Positions 14,019 through 21,693 of a stretch of DNA of 37,164 nucleotides are shown in pieces (the stretch's first letter is position 1; every line of letters starts with the position of its first letter). Origin of the DNA: Clostridiales bacterium (GTDB taxonomy: Bacteria > Bacillota > Clostridia > Lachnospirales > CAG-274). A program made the translations under genes and the position numbers. The DNA lies in NCBI GenBank assembly GCA_021204175.1, contig JAJPZT010000125.1, positions 1-37,164 of the forward strand, given 5' to 3'. A model generated the notes under the pieces. That model made no database searches. It was given only the letters and a program-made list of their open reading frames with translations, and was not told the DNA's origin.

Positions 14019-17000
14019 TTATGACTTGCCCATAGAGGGGGTTGAATTAGTCTTTTCCGCTGACTTATAAGCAGCCACCAAGGTTCTGTTCTTTTCTGAG
14101 GATTTTGTGGCTGTGTTTACTCTCAGAGCCTCGTCAAGGTTAATCTGCCTTACAGCCTGAGCCTGTTCTTCTTTAGACAGGGCGTTGAAGCTTTCTACAG
14201 ACATATTTCTTACAGGGCTGTTTTTGGTTAAAGCGGCAATCTCTTTTCTCGATTCGTTTAAGCTGTCGGCAAAATATAATGCATTCTCATTCATAGCAAT
14301 AAGGTCTTTATATTTCGTCTTATCCGCTTCTCCTTTGGGTATTTCAAACAAAACAGGCTTAAGCAGACAGTTTTCGTCTTCAACCATAATCGGCGTGCCC
14401 GGGAAGGCGCCCTTCCTTGCTGACGGGTCGGGGTTAAACTTACTTCTGAGCTGCTGTTCAAAATCCATAAGCTTTTCTCTGATTTGCCTGGGGTCATCAA
14501 GCTTATCAAGCTCTAAATAGCTCCCCGCCGGGAAACCGCCTATTGAAATTTTGTTCAGGGCTTCTCTCATTTTGTCAACATCGGCTTCGGCAGGCTCTAT
14601 ATTAGCTCCCGTAAGCTTGTTTATCATAGAATAGGAATCTGTTGTATAAAATTCCACCGATTCAACAGCCGTAAGATTGGAGTCTGCCCCCTTAACGCTG
14701 ATTGACAAATTTTTAAGAGTGTCTGTTTTATTGTCAGGGTTAGGTCCGAACTTAACCTGAAGCTTTTCTTCGAAATCTTCAAGCTTGGCTCTCATATCAG
14801 CCGGGTCATTAATCAAATTAAGCCTATAATAGTCTGCTGCGGTTGAAGTGCCGTTTTCTGCACCGATTGATATTTTTTCCATAACAGCCTTCATTTTTTC
14901 AATGTCTGTTTCGTTGGGGCTGAGGGCTGCTCCCGTAAGCTTGTTTATTACGGCAAAGGCTCTCATTCCCGTAAGGTCTGCACTGTTTACGGAAAGGTCT
15001 GCTGCCGTTGGAGTATTTTTGTTTGCGTCGATAACCTCGATTTCCTTGAAATAAATATCATCTTCGGCTTTGGCTACGGCTATAATATTGTCTGTTATTT
15101 CATCGTTTTTTTTCTTCAAATCCGCTTTCTTTTGACCGATTTGAGTATTATACGACGCTATATCTTCATTGGCTTGTTTAAGCTTATTCTTTGCGGCTGT
15201 TAATGTGCTGTTTGCTACATCGATCTGTGAGTCGATGTCTTCTGTGTTGAATACACCTCTTTCATTCAGAACCTCTCTGTAAGCGTCAACTGCCTCTGCC
15301 TTTGATTTGCATTTAATCTTGTTCTGCACACTTTTAATCAAGGCTAAGTCATATTCCTTGCTTTCCAGTTCGCTGTGAGATTTTTTAGAAGCTTCCTCCA
15401 CCTTTGTCACAACTGTTTTTTGGAGGAATGTATCAACCTCGTTTGCCAGCTGAACCAACACATCAAAAATATGCTCGTCTTTTGACGGGTCTTTGTCTTT
15501 ATTCAAATCAGCTACGGTGTCTACCAAGCCTTTTATTGTGTCCTTTGAGCTGAACTTTTCATCTTCGTCACTGTTGCTGCTGCTGTCGCTGTCGCTGCTG
15601 CCGGTAAAAACATTTACTACCTTTTTGCCGTAATTTACAACTAAATCAACTGCAGAGGCGAGTGTATCCATATTGGAAATATTATCCGGTGTAAGCAGCC
15701 TGCTCAGCTGTTCGCTTAAGCTCTGTGTTTCCTCCAGAGCTCTCTGTTCGTCCTTAGTTTCGCCCTTTAATTCAGCCTCCTTTGCCATATTGGCTCTTTG
15801 CTTAGCCATAAAATTCTGTTCGATTTGGAACATATTATATTCCTTATCGCCTACCATATTTTTAACTTCTTCGAATATTTCCGCCTGCAAAAGAGCCTGG
15901 TCTTTTGTAATGACCTCCTTTTCGTCTGCAAGAGGCAGTCTCTGTTTAATACTGCTTACTTTAAGGGCATATTCTCCGTTTTCGAAATTCTTTTTGTCTG
16001 CCTGTGCTTCGGCTAACCGCTTAAGCAGTAATTTATACTGCACTGTTTTGTCATAGGCTTTAAGATCCTGTCCGGCGCTTTCCTTCGTTTGAAGCCTTGC
16101 CGCATCCTGCTTTTCTTTCCTTATTTTTTCATCTGCACTGTTAAGAACCTGTGCAGCCTGAACCTTATTTTCGGAGCTTAAGCTGCTGAGATTATATATG
16201 TCTTTTCTCAGATCCTTCAATTGTTGTTTTATATTGTCCACAACCGCCTGTTTTGCGTCTAATTCACCTTTAGCCCTTGCAAGCATTGCCGCAAGAATTA
16301 CGTTGCTGAACTGCCTGCTGAAGCTTTTTGTTTTATTAACGCCGTAGTCTATAACGGCAGTTGAAACCTTCTTACCCGTAACATCAAATGATTTTGACCT
16401 GACATCGGAATTAACCTGTGATTTAAAGCCCTTACGGTCTTTTTCCGTCCTTCTGTTTTCTCTCATTAAATTCTTTTTTTCTGCTTTTAATCTGGCTTTG
16501 GCTAACTTTGCCCTGTCTTGAAAAACCTTGTTGTATTTGGGAATAATATTCTTTACGGCTTCCTTCCTTTTATGAAGCATTTCATTTTCCGCCTGCTGTT
16601 TTTTTAAAGCCTCCACATTTTTATTTAAACCGTTTAATTCTTCATTTAGCGATTTAATTTCTTTTCTTAATTTGTTGGCGTCTGATCTCGCCTTATGAAC
16701 AGCGTCATTTTTCGCACTGTGGTTTGTTTTAATATAATTTTTTCGTCTTTCTTTTAAATCTTCAAATTCATTTTTCAAATTTGACAGATGTTTCTTCGAG
16801 GATTTATGCTCAACCCTCAGCTGTTCCATAATATTTACATTTTCGTCTAAGTCTTTTTGTGCCTTATCAAACTCTTCCTGTTTTTCTGCCGAAACCTCTT
16901 CGTTTTGGGCATTAGCTTGGTCAATCTCCGCTTTCAAAGCATTGACCTTGTTTTGACTTTCCAAAAAAGCCTGTCTCTGAGTTTTAAGCATACCTCTTTG

Positions 17001-17804
17001 ACCTTCCGCAAGAACGGTTTGTGTTTTAATAGACTCTTCTTTATTTGTATAATCAAACATTATTTTGTTATAATCGGCTTCCTGCTCCAACAGGGATATT
17101 GCTGCCTGATTTTTTTCATCAAGCTCCTGCTGCTTTGAGGCAATATCATTCTGCTTTCTGTTAATCATATTATTGCCGTTTGTAATGGCTGCCGCCGTAG
17201 CTCTTATACTGTCTGTTAAAGCCTTGTTTGAACCCGCAAGATTAAAATAATCTTCTCTTATATCTCTTATTCCCAGCTGAACAAGAGTAGGGTCGGCACT
17301 GTTCTCGTCGGTATTATTAACGCTTTTGGCGTTAAGCTCCTCTTCGGTCTGAAGAGCAATCATTTCGTTTATTATATCGAGAAATTTTTCATATGCTTCC
17401 TTATCCTCCGGTTTGGCGCTGTTAAGCCTTTCCAAAGCGGTAAATGTCTTGGGTACGGCTTTAAACTCAGACTCCTCCTCAAGGTCGTCAAGAACCAATG
17501 TATCCTGTTTTGCGTCAAGACCGTATCTTTGATTAAAGCTGTTAATTTCCTCTTCATGCTGTTCGGTATTAAGCTGTTTTCTCAATTCAATAGTATCCAC
17601 GTTATCCTGAGCTGTGGTTATTTCTTTGTTAATGTCAGCTTTTCGTCTCTCAGTGTCGGTTATCTTCTGAGTTAAGTCATCAACACTTTGTTTAATAGCT
17701 GTCTGTTCATCGAATAATTTTCTTCCGGCGGCTTTCTGCTCTTTGATGGCTTTCGCCAAATCATCATACTCTTTCTTTGCATTTTCCGCATTTGTTTCCG
17801 GCAT
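14019..17804 (-). CDS. Giant coiled-coil protein, 1261 residues, unknown function
   Basis: This protein is dominated by Lys/Glu/Gln/Ala-rich heptad sequence over residues 1-450, 510-700 and 780-910. It has no signal peptide, no membrane segment and no nucleotide-binding motif, so it is not SMC or Rad50. A Ser/Asp-rich linker (GSSDSDSSSNSDEDE, near 745) separates the parts. Near the carboxy end are two imperfect repeats of about 100 residues sharing INKLTGA, KISIG, DDP/NDP and a KF-P-P phrase (14340-14655 and 14655-14990 in DNA). The ATG follows AAGGAGCTG and a promoter is at 17927-17955. A scaffold or filament role is only a guess. I recognise no family. Confidence 0.8.
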   Translation of the reverse strand: MPETNAENAKKEYDDLAKAIKEQKAAGRKLFDEQTAIKQSVDDLTQKITDTERRKADINKEITTAQDNVDTIELRKQLNTEQHEEEINSFNQRYGLDAKQDTLVLDDLEEESEFKAVPKTFTALERLNSAKPEDKEAYEKFLDIINEMIALQTEEELNAKSVNNTDENSADPTLVQLGIRDIREDYFNLAGSNKALTDSIRATAAAITNGNNMINRKQNDIASKQQELDEKNQAAISLLEQEADYNKIMFDYTNKEESIKTQTVLAEGQRGMLKTQRQAFLESQNKVNALKAEIDQANAQNEEVSAEKQEEFDKAQKDLDENVNIMEQLRVEHKSSKKHLSNLKNEFEDLKERRKNYIKTNHSAKNDAVHKARSDANKLRKEIKSLNEELNGLNKNVEALKKQQAENEMLHKRKEAVKNIIPKYNKVFQDRAKLAKARLKAEKKNLMRENRRTEKDRKGFKSQVNSDVRSKSFDVTGKKVSTAVIDYGVNKTKSFSRQFSNVILAAMLARAKGELDAKQAVVDNIKQQLKDLRKDIYNLSSLSSENKVQAAQVLNSADEKIRKEKQDAARLQTKESAGQDLKAYDKTVQYKLLLKRLAEAQADKKNFENGEYALKVSSIKQRLPLADEKEVITKDQALLQAEIFEEVKNMVGDKEYNMFQIEQNFMAKQRANMAKEAELKGETKDEQRALEETQSLSEQLSRLLTPDNISNMDTLASAVDLVVNYGKKVVNVFTGSSDSDSSSNSDEDEKFSSKDTIKGLVDTVADLNKDKDPSKDEHIFDVLVQLANEVDTFLQKTVVTKVEEASKKSHSELESKEYDLALIKSVQNKIKCKSKAEAVDAYREVLNERGVFNTEDIDSQIDVANSTLTAAKNKLKQANEDIASYNTQIGQKKADLKKKNDEITDNIIAVAKAEDDIYFKEIEVIDANKNTPTAADLSVNSADLTGMRAFAVINKLTGAALSPNETDIEKMKAVMEKISIGAENGTSTAADYYRLNLINDPADMRAKLEDFEEKLQVKFGPNPDNKTDTLKNLSISVKGADSNLTAVESVEFYTTDSYSMINKLTGANIEPAEADVDKMREALNKISIGGFPAGSYLELDKLDDPRQIREKLMDFEQQLRSKFNPDPSARKGAFPGTPIMVEDENCLLKPVLFEIPKGEADKTKYKDLIAMNENALYFADSLNESRKEIAALTKNSPVRNMSVESFNALSKEEQAQAVRQINLDEALRVNTATKSSEKNRTLVAAYKSAEKTNSTPSMGKS
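14340..14990 (-). repeat. Two imperfect protein repeats in the coiled-coil gene
   Basis: Both copies begin with INKLTGA followed by P-x-E-x-D-x2-KM, then KISIG, then a D-x5-L-x-DFE-x2-L phrase and a KF-x-P-P phrase. The DNA start GTAAGCTTGTTTAT is identical in the two copies (minus strand reading). Confidence 0.7.
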
Positions 17805-18240
17805 ATAATCAGCTCCTTTTTATGAATATAGAATAAATATGTTCCGTACACTGCCGCCGGATAACAAACAGATTTTGCCGAAATTGAAAGCGGCGTAAAA
17901 GTCGTGAAAACAGCGGCTATGATTATATAATAACCTATAAACTCAAACTTTGCAAGGAATTTTTTCGACAGCTGTTTCAAAACTCACTCTCATATTATGC
18001 TGATAAGTCCATAAAATCCCTGTTAATATATTCTAATATTGCTATTAAATTTACAGTTTTGTCATAAATTGCAAGGCAAAATTTTCAAAATATTGTCTTT
18101 CGTTCACACAGAAAACGATTCGTTCACAGAACTTCTGTTTTATAATAAATTTGTAAAAATAATTAAACCAAAAAAAATATCAGTCTGTTACGCAATTTTT
18201 AAGCTCATAAAAATTTTTTTAAAAAATTTTAAAAAAACTG
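17805..18240. other. Intergenic region between the coiled-coil gene and the tRNA cluster
   Basis: This AT-rich divergent spacer holds the minus-strand promoter at 17927-17955. Two copies of TCGTTCACA lie about 20 bases apart near 18098-18130. I see no gene in it. Confidence 0.5.
17927..17955 (-). promoter_or_regulatory. Probable promoter of the coiled-coil gene
   Basis: On the minus strand TTGCAA (17950-17955), 17 bases and TATTAT (17927-17932), leaving a leader of about 115 bases. Confidence 0.6.
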
Positions 18241-18269
18241 TTGACAAACTTAACAGTCTGTAGTATACT
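18241..18269 (+). promoter_or_regulatory. Promoter of the tRNA-Asp/Val/Leu cluster
   Basis: TTGACA (18241-18246), 17 bases and TATACT (18264-18269) stand 48 bases before tRNA-Asp. Confidence 0.85.
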
Positions 18270-18316
18270 ATGTCTTGTCGCTGAAGTTCAGATATAAAAA
18301 ATCTAAACTTGTATGT

Positions 18317-18390
<74 letters not shown>

Positions 18391-18397
18391 CTAATAT

Positions 18398-18470
18398 GGG
18401 AGCATAGCTCAGCTGGGAGAGCATCTGCCTTACAAGCAGAGGGTCATAGGTTCGAGCCCTATTGTTCCCA
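18398..18470 (+). tRNA. tRNA-Val (anticodon TAC)
   Basis: This 73-base cloverleaf has acceptor GGGAGCA paired with TGTTCCC, anticodon TAC in a CTTACAA loop closed by TCTGC/GCAGA, and discriminator A. It starts 7 bases after tRNA-Asp. Confidence 0.96.
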
Positions 18471-18479
18471 TTTTTTTAT

Positions 18480-18563
18480 GCCCGAGTGGCGAAATTGGCA
18501 GACGCACAGGACTTAAAATCCTGCGGTAGCGATACCGTACCGGTTCGAGTCCGGTCTCGGGCA
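18480..18563 (+). tRNA. tRNA-Leu (anticodon TAA)
   Basis: This 84-base class II tRNA has acceptor GCCCGAG paired with CTCGGGC, anticodon TAA between CAGGA and TCCTG, a long variable arm and discriminator A. It is the last tRNA in the cluster. A possible ACAAAATC/GATTTTGT stem with a run of T bases follows at 18574-18630. Confidence 0.96.
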
Positions 18564-18659
18564 TTCTTTCAAACAAAATCAAAGGCAAAACCTATCGCTT
18601 ATAACAACGACAGATTTTGTCTTTTTTTTAAAATTTTATTTACAAAGGAGGTACTTATT

Positions 18660-19310
18660 ATGAAAAAGCGTACGGCATTCGGAATTATTATTTTGTTGGT
18701 GCTTATAATTCTTTTCCTTTTGGGCAGAGATTATTATGCTCACCACCACATCCCCAAGGGCGGTCAGGCTCAAACAAGCACTTCACAGGAAGCCGCAAGC
18801 CAAGGCTCACAAAACGGCTCAGGTACTCAGACAGACCAAAATGCACAAAGCCAAACAGCCAACAGCGGACTGGAACAGGCAAAGGAGACAGCCTTAGCCC
18901 ACGCAGGCTTAACCTCTGAAGGCGTAACCTTCATTAAAGCCAAAAAATCAAAGGACGACGGAAAAACGGAGTATGAAATCGAGTTTGTAACGGCGGACAC
19001 AAAATACGACTACGAAATAGACGCCGATACATACAACATAACAGACGTTGAGTTTGAGCCTGTTGAACAGACAGGACGCTATGAAACAGCCCAGGGCATA
19101 ATTTCTCCCGAGGATGCAAAATCTGCAGCCCTTACAGCCCTTAACCTCCAGGCGGAAAACGCAGTTCTTGTTAAAATAGAGCTTGATTTTGACGACGGCA
19201 GCTATGAATATGATGTGGAATATTTTGACGGCGGAGTTGTGTGCTCCTGTGAAATTAACGCAGCAAACGGCGAGGTTGTTAAAATCGAACGTGAAACAGT
19301 GAAAGGATAA
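18660..19310 (+). CDS. Membrane-anchored PepSY domain protein
   Basis: The ATG at 18660 is chosen because AAAGGAGG precedes it by 9 bases; a longer upstream frame runs through tRNA-Leu and is not real. The 216 residues begin with a basic start and one hydrophobic helix (RTAFGIIILLVLIILFLLG, 4-22) that anchors the protein. A Ser/Gln/Gly-rich linker (35-68) follows, then two PepSY domains: residues about 71-135 (LEQAKETALAHAGL...YEIEFVTADTKYDYEID) and 145-216 (SPEDAKSAALTALNL...YDVEYFDGGVVCSCEINAANGEVVKIE). PepSY domains are thought to inhibit peptidases or act in the cell envelope. There is no protease neighbour, so the partner is unknown. It is well supported as an extracytoplasmic protein. 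Confidence 0.92.
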   Translation: MKKRTAFGIIILLVLIILFLLGRDYYAHHHIPKGGQAQTSTSQEAASQGSQNGSGTQTDQNAQSQTANSGLEQAKETALAHAGLTSEGVTFIKAKKSKDDGKTEYEIEFVTADTKYDYEIDADTYNITDVEFEPVEQTGRYETAQGIISPEDAKSAALTALNLQAENAVLVKIELDFDDGSYEYDVEYFDGGVVCSCEINAANGEVVKIERETVKG

Positions 19311-19320
19311 CTTCAGCCGC

Positions 19321-19351
19321 AAATAAAAATTTTTATCCAAATTTTTATTTT
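19321..19351 (+). terminator. AT-only terminator of the PepSY gene
   Basis: AATAAAAATTT and AAATTTTTATT form an 11-pair stem followed by TTTT. Confidence 0.65.
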
Positions 19352-19365
19352 TTATAAAATGTATC

Positions 19366-19394
19366 TTGCAAATCCTTTCGGGATATATTATAAT
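19366..19394 (+). promoter_or_regulatory. Promoter of the 6S RNA gene
   Basis: TTGCAA (19366-19371), 17 bases and a perfect TATAAT (19389-19394). Confidence 0.8.
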
Positions 19395-19400
19395 TAGTGT

Positions 19401-19622
19401 AAAGAGAAATTAAATAATAACCAACTCGAACATTCCTGGGGTGTTCGCCAGCCTTTTTTTATTGAACCTACATTACTCACTAGGGATTCTTATATCCTTC
19501 CGCCTATGCCGGGCCCCAAGCTAATTCCCTTTGGGCAGGGGAGGGCAGAAGCGGATATGCGGAAACCCACCTATCTTTCTGATAGGCGTCAATATCAGGC
19601 AGCGGCATCTCGGGTTTTTTAT
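19401..19622 (+). ncRNA. ssrS: 6S RNA (SsrS)
   Basis: 6S RNA mimics an open promoter and binds housekeeping RNA polymerase, globally adjusting transcription in stationary phase. The 5' phrase CCTGGGGTGTTCGCCAGCCT (19435-19454) pairs with AGGC then CATCTCGGG (19597-19613), the same closing-stem phrases (GTTCGC and GGCGGCATCTCG-like) found in enterobacterial 6S. A long central part folds as an unpaired bubble, with a small CTATC/GATAG hairpin in its 3' side (19571-19586), and an apical stem TTCCGC/GCGGAA with GGGCCCC/GGGG pairing. Six T bases end the RNA. The mature 5' end is uncertain and may lie nearer 19428. No frame of consequence overlaps. Confidence 0.82.
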
Positions 19623-19625
19623 GTA

Positions 19626-19782
19626 ACAGTTCAGCCGTGTCTTATTTTCAGATTTTTGCATATTTATATGCGTAAAATCTGAAAATAAGACACGAGCGGA
19701 GCGCCAAATAATTCGCAAAAGTGAGCCGCAAAGCGGCGAAGGATGCGAAGCAGACCTTTTGCGAATTATTTGGCTGAACTGT
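19626..19782. repeat. Cloverleaf-like palindromic element (MITE-like)
   Basis: An outer 11-pair stem (19626-19636 with 19772-19782) encloses two hairpins. The first has 21-base arms that are exact complements (19636-19656 with 19674-19694) and an inner GCATAT/ATATGC loop. The second has 18-base exact arms (19704-19721 with 19756-19773) enclosing a CCGC/GCGG hairpin. T bases follow. It carries no gene. The motif GATGCGAAGCAG (19742-19753) recurs in the element at 26376-26528. Confidence 0.85.
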
Positions 19783-19826
19783 AACTTTTTTATTGTCTAA
19801 AATTTCGAAAAACGCCTGCAATAAGC

Positions 19827-19855
19827 TTGCACTTTACAGGCAAAGGTGTTATAAT
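19827..19855 (+). promoter_or_regulatory. Promoter of the RelB/DinJ gene
   Basis: TTGCAC (19827-19832), 17 bases and TATAAT (19850-19855), 40 bases before the start codon. Confidence 0.8.
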
Positions 19856-19894
19856 AAATTCATAAAGGTTTAATTTTAACAGGACGGTGATTTT

Positions 19895-20191
19895 ATGGCA
19901 AGAACTTCAAATGTATTTGCAAGAGTTGAGCCAGAAATAAAAGAACAGGCAGAAAATGTGTTAAATCAGCTCGGCATTCCTATGTCAAACGCAGTCGGCA
20001 TGTTTTTAAGGCAGATTATTATTCACAGAGGCATTCCATTTGAAATGAAATTGCCTAATAAAGAACCTCTTGTAATGGAAAATTTGGCAAAAGAGCAGTT
20101 TGATAAAGAAATTGCAAAGGGAATGGACGATATAGAAAAGGGCAGAGTTTATTCAATAGAAGAAGTTAAAAATGAAATGAAACTGTTATAA
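19895..20191 (+). CDS. RelB/DinJ family antitoxin, no toxin adjacent
   Basis: These 98 residues begin with a ribbon-helix-helix: TSNVFARVEPEIKEQAENVLNQLGIPMSNAVGMFLRQIIIHRGIPFEM is typical DinJ. The carboxy tail FDKEIAKGMDDIEKGRVYSIEEVKNEM would bind a RelE/YafQ toxin. The ATG follows AGGACGG. Downstream there are only 95 bases, a terminator, and then a convergent rsuA gene, so no toxin is encoded. DinJ antitoxins bind the palindromes at their own promoters as dimers; here it may autoregulate the promoter at 19827-19855. It is either an orphan or pairs with a distant toxin. Confidence 0.88.
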   Translation: MARTSNVFARVEPEIKEQAENVLNQLGIPMSNAVGMFLRQIIIHRGIPFEMKLPNKEPLVMENLAKEQFDKEIAKGMDDIEKGRVYSIEEVKNEMKLL

Positions 20192-20248
20192 CAGCAAAAT
20201 TTGAAGCTTAACATTATAATCGCCGTCTATTAAAAATTTTACAGAACA

Positions 20249-20288
20249 AACAGCACCTACCCCAAAAAGACAGGTGCTGTTATTTTTT
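20249..20288 (+). terminator. Terminator between relB-like and rsuA-like genes
   Basis: ACAGCACCT (20250-20258) pairs with AGGTGCTGT (20272-20280), followed by TATTTTTT. It may act on both convergent transcripts. Confidence 0.85.
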
Positions 20289-21096
20289 ATAAATTTTCTT
20301 TTATCTCAGCCATAGCCTTGTCAAAGGGCTGAACCCTATTCTCGGCAATATCACGCAAACCCTCACTGAGTAGGGTATGCAGTTCAAATTTTCCCTTTAA
20401 AACAGCTTCCTCATCAGATGTCAAATAACGGGCTTCCCCCTCTTCAATGTCAGGCGGAAGGCAAAGCCCTCCGAAGCGAACTCTTTTAAGCTCTGTTACT
20501 TCTATCCCTACGGCGTAAAACATTCTCTTAACCTGATGAAACTTACCCTCGGTTATGGTTAAGCTTGCCTTTACGTTTTCGGCGTCATTACTTATTACTT
20601 CAAGCCTTGCGGGCTTCAGCCTGCCTTTACCCCAGGGCAAGCCCTCTTCAAAGATTTCTTTGCTGTTTGGGTTAAACTTTCCTTTACCTTCTACATAATA
20701 CTCCTTTTCGGCGTGGTGCTTAGGGGAAAGAAGCCTGTGAGAAAGATCTCCGTCATTGGTTATAATAAGAAGCCCCGTTGTGTCTATATCAAGACGGCCT
20801 ACCGTAAAAAGGTCTTTTTTCTTCATTTCAGGGGGCAGAATATCAAAAACGGTTTTGTGTAGGCTGTCCCTTGAAGCGCAGACAACGCCCTTAGGCTTAT
20901 TCATAATTATATAAATGCTGCTTTGCGTCTTAACCTCCGCTCCGTTTACTGAAACGGCTGCGTTATCGTCTATTTTAGTCTCCGGCGACTTCGCCGTTTC
21001 GCCGTTTACCTTAACTTTCCCCGATTTTATAAGGGCTTTGACCTCTTTTCTTGCGCCGAAGCCCTCATCGCAAAGAAATTTATCAAGCCTTGTCAC
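20287..21096 (-). CDS. RsuA-family pseudouridine synthase with extra carboxy tail
   Basis: It isomerises uridine to pseudouridine in rRNA. The 269 residues contain an S4 RNA-binding domain (1-50) and the RsuA/RluB core with FTVGRLDIDTTGLLIITNDG (97-116), where Asp103 is catalytic. Also visible are MNKPKG (65-70) and EGKFHQVKRMF (183-193). Start is the GTG at 21096, fitted to GGAGGTGA 5 bases upstream. Usual length is about 235-240 residues; residues 237-269 (LLSEGLRDIAENRVQPFDKAMAEI) add a helical tail that resembles the toxin-binding tail of RelB-like antitoxins, including the neighbouring one. The exact rRNA site cannot be told. Confidence 0.9.
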   Translation of the reverse strand: MTRLDKFLCDEGFGARKEVKALIKSGKVKVNGETAKSPETKIDDNAAVSVNGAEVKTQSSIYIIMNKPKGVVCASRDSLHKTVFDILPPEMKKKDLFTVGRLDIDTTGLLIITNDGDLSHRLLSPKHHAEKEYYVEGKGKFNPNSKEIFEEGLPWGKGRLKPARLEVISNDAENVKASLTITEGKFHQVKRMFYAVGIEVTELKRVRFGGLCLPPDIEEGEARYLTSDEEAVLKGKFELHTLLSEGLRDIAENRVQPFDKAMAEIKENL

Positions 21097-21198
21097 AAAA
21101 TCACCTCCGAAAATACCCTGTTAATTTTTCTTAAAAGTCTCCCTCTTAAAAAAATTAAAATTTTTATAAAATTTTCATATACAAAAAACAAAATATTT

Positions 21199-21207
21199 GT
21201 TATAATC
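21199..21207 (+). promoter_or_regulatory. Extended -10 element upstream of the 21283 gene
   Basis: TGTTATAAT fits the extended -10 pattern TGnTATAAT about 75 bases before the start codon. No good -35 is seen. Confidence 0.4.
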
Positions 21208-21282
21208 ATTATGATAAGAAGATTTGAATAAGGTCAAACCACTTGACTGTTTTATTATAACACAATTCAGGAGGAAATTCAA

Positions 21283-21693
21283 ATGGCAGTAGTTGAAGAA
21301 GGCATCAGACTTGAAGAAAACAATACACTGAGCTTTGGAAATTATGAAAGAGCCGAAAAGCTCAAGGTGGAAAACTTTGAGTTCGGCGGAGATATTTATA
21401 AAGTAAGAACACATAATTTGGTTACCAGATTTTCCAAAAACGGCTCTCTTGTTATAGAGGCTGTTCCCGGGGCGGCGATTTTCAATTTTGAGTCAGACCC
21501 CAAAAGGACAAAATTCAGAGCCGCAGGTCAGGGCCAGACACAGTTCACATTGGAGCTTGAGGACGACACAAACTATGATCTTTCCGTTGACGGAATTAAA
21601 ATAGGCACAGTTCACGCAAGGTTCGCCGGAAAGCTGAGCTTTTCCGCAGAGTTAGGCTCTACCCCCGTTGAAATCAAGCTTAAGAAAAAGTAA
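21283..21693 (+). CDS. Conserved small protein upstream of radA, often labelled endosialidase
   Basis: This 136-residue protein looks all-beta and soluble: GIRLEENNTLSFGNYERAEKLKVENFEFGGDIYKVRTHNLVTRFSKNGSLVIEAVPGAAIFNF, then a carboxy half LELEDDTNYDLSVDGIKIGTVHARFAGKLSFSAEL. From memory similar proteins occur directly before radA in Clostridia and carry the unsupported label endosialidase; I see no sialidase motif. The ATG follows AGGAGG by 8 bases. The stop TAA shares a base with the radA ATG (TAATG), so the two are translationally coupled. That coupling suggests a role connected with DNA repair, but no function is established. Confidence 0.78.
   Translation: MAVVEEGIRLEENNTLSFGNYERAEKLKVENFEFGGDIYKVRTHNLVTRFSKNGSLVIEAVPGAAIFNFESDPKRTKFRAAGQGQTQFTLELEDDTNYDLSVDGIKIGTVHARFAGKLSFSAELGSTPVEIKLKKK

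Noticed and set aside
17672..17980. Minus-strand frame with a signal-peptide-like start upstream of the coiled-coil gene
   Set aside because: It starts at TTG with no good ribosome binding site, and its end runs out of frame through the coiled-coil gene, so it is probably chance. A frameshift joining the two was considered but the downstream ATG has its own AAGGAG.
18098..18130. LexA box near repeated TCGTTCACA
   Set aside because: The GTTC/GAAC order and spacing do not match the Gram-positive GAAC-n4-GTTC operator.
18462..18659. Amino-terminal extension of the PepSY protein
   Set aside because: It translates through tRNA-Leu; the ATG at 18660 has a proper ribosome binding site and begins with a membrane anchor.
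19435..19622. SRP RNA, tmRNA or T-box leader as alternatives for this RNA
   Set aside because: The GTTCGCC...GGCATCTCG closing phrases, central bubble and 3' bubble hairpin fit 6S RNA, and none of the SRP tetraloop, tmRNA tag or T-box motifs is visible.
19521..19718. Minus-strand frame across the 6S RNA and the palindrome
   Set aside because: It is explained by structured RNA and repeat sequence on the plus strand.
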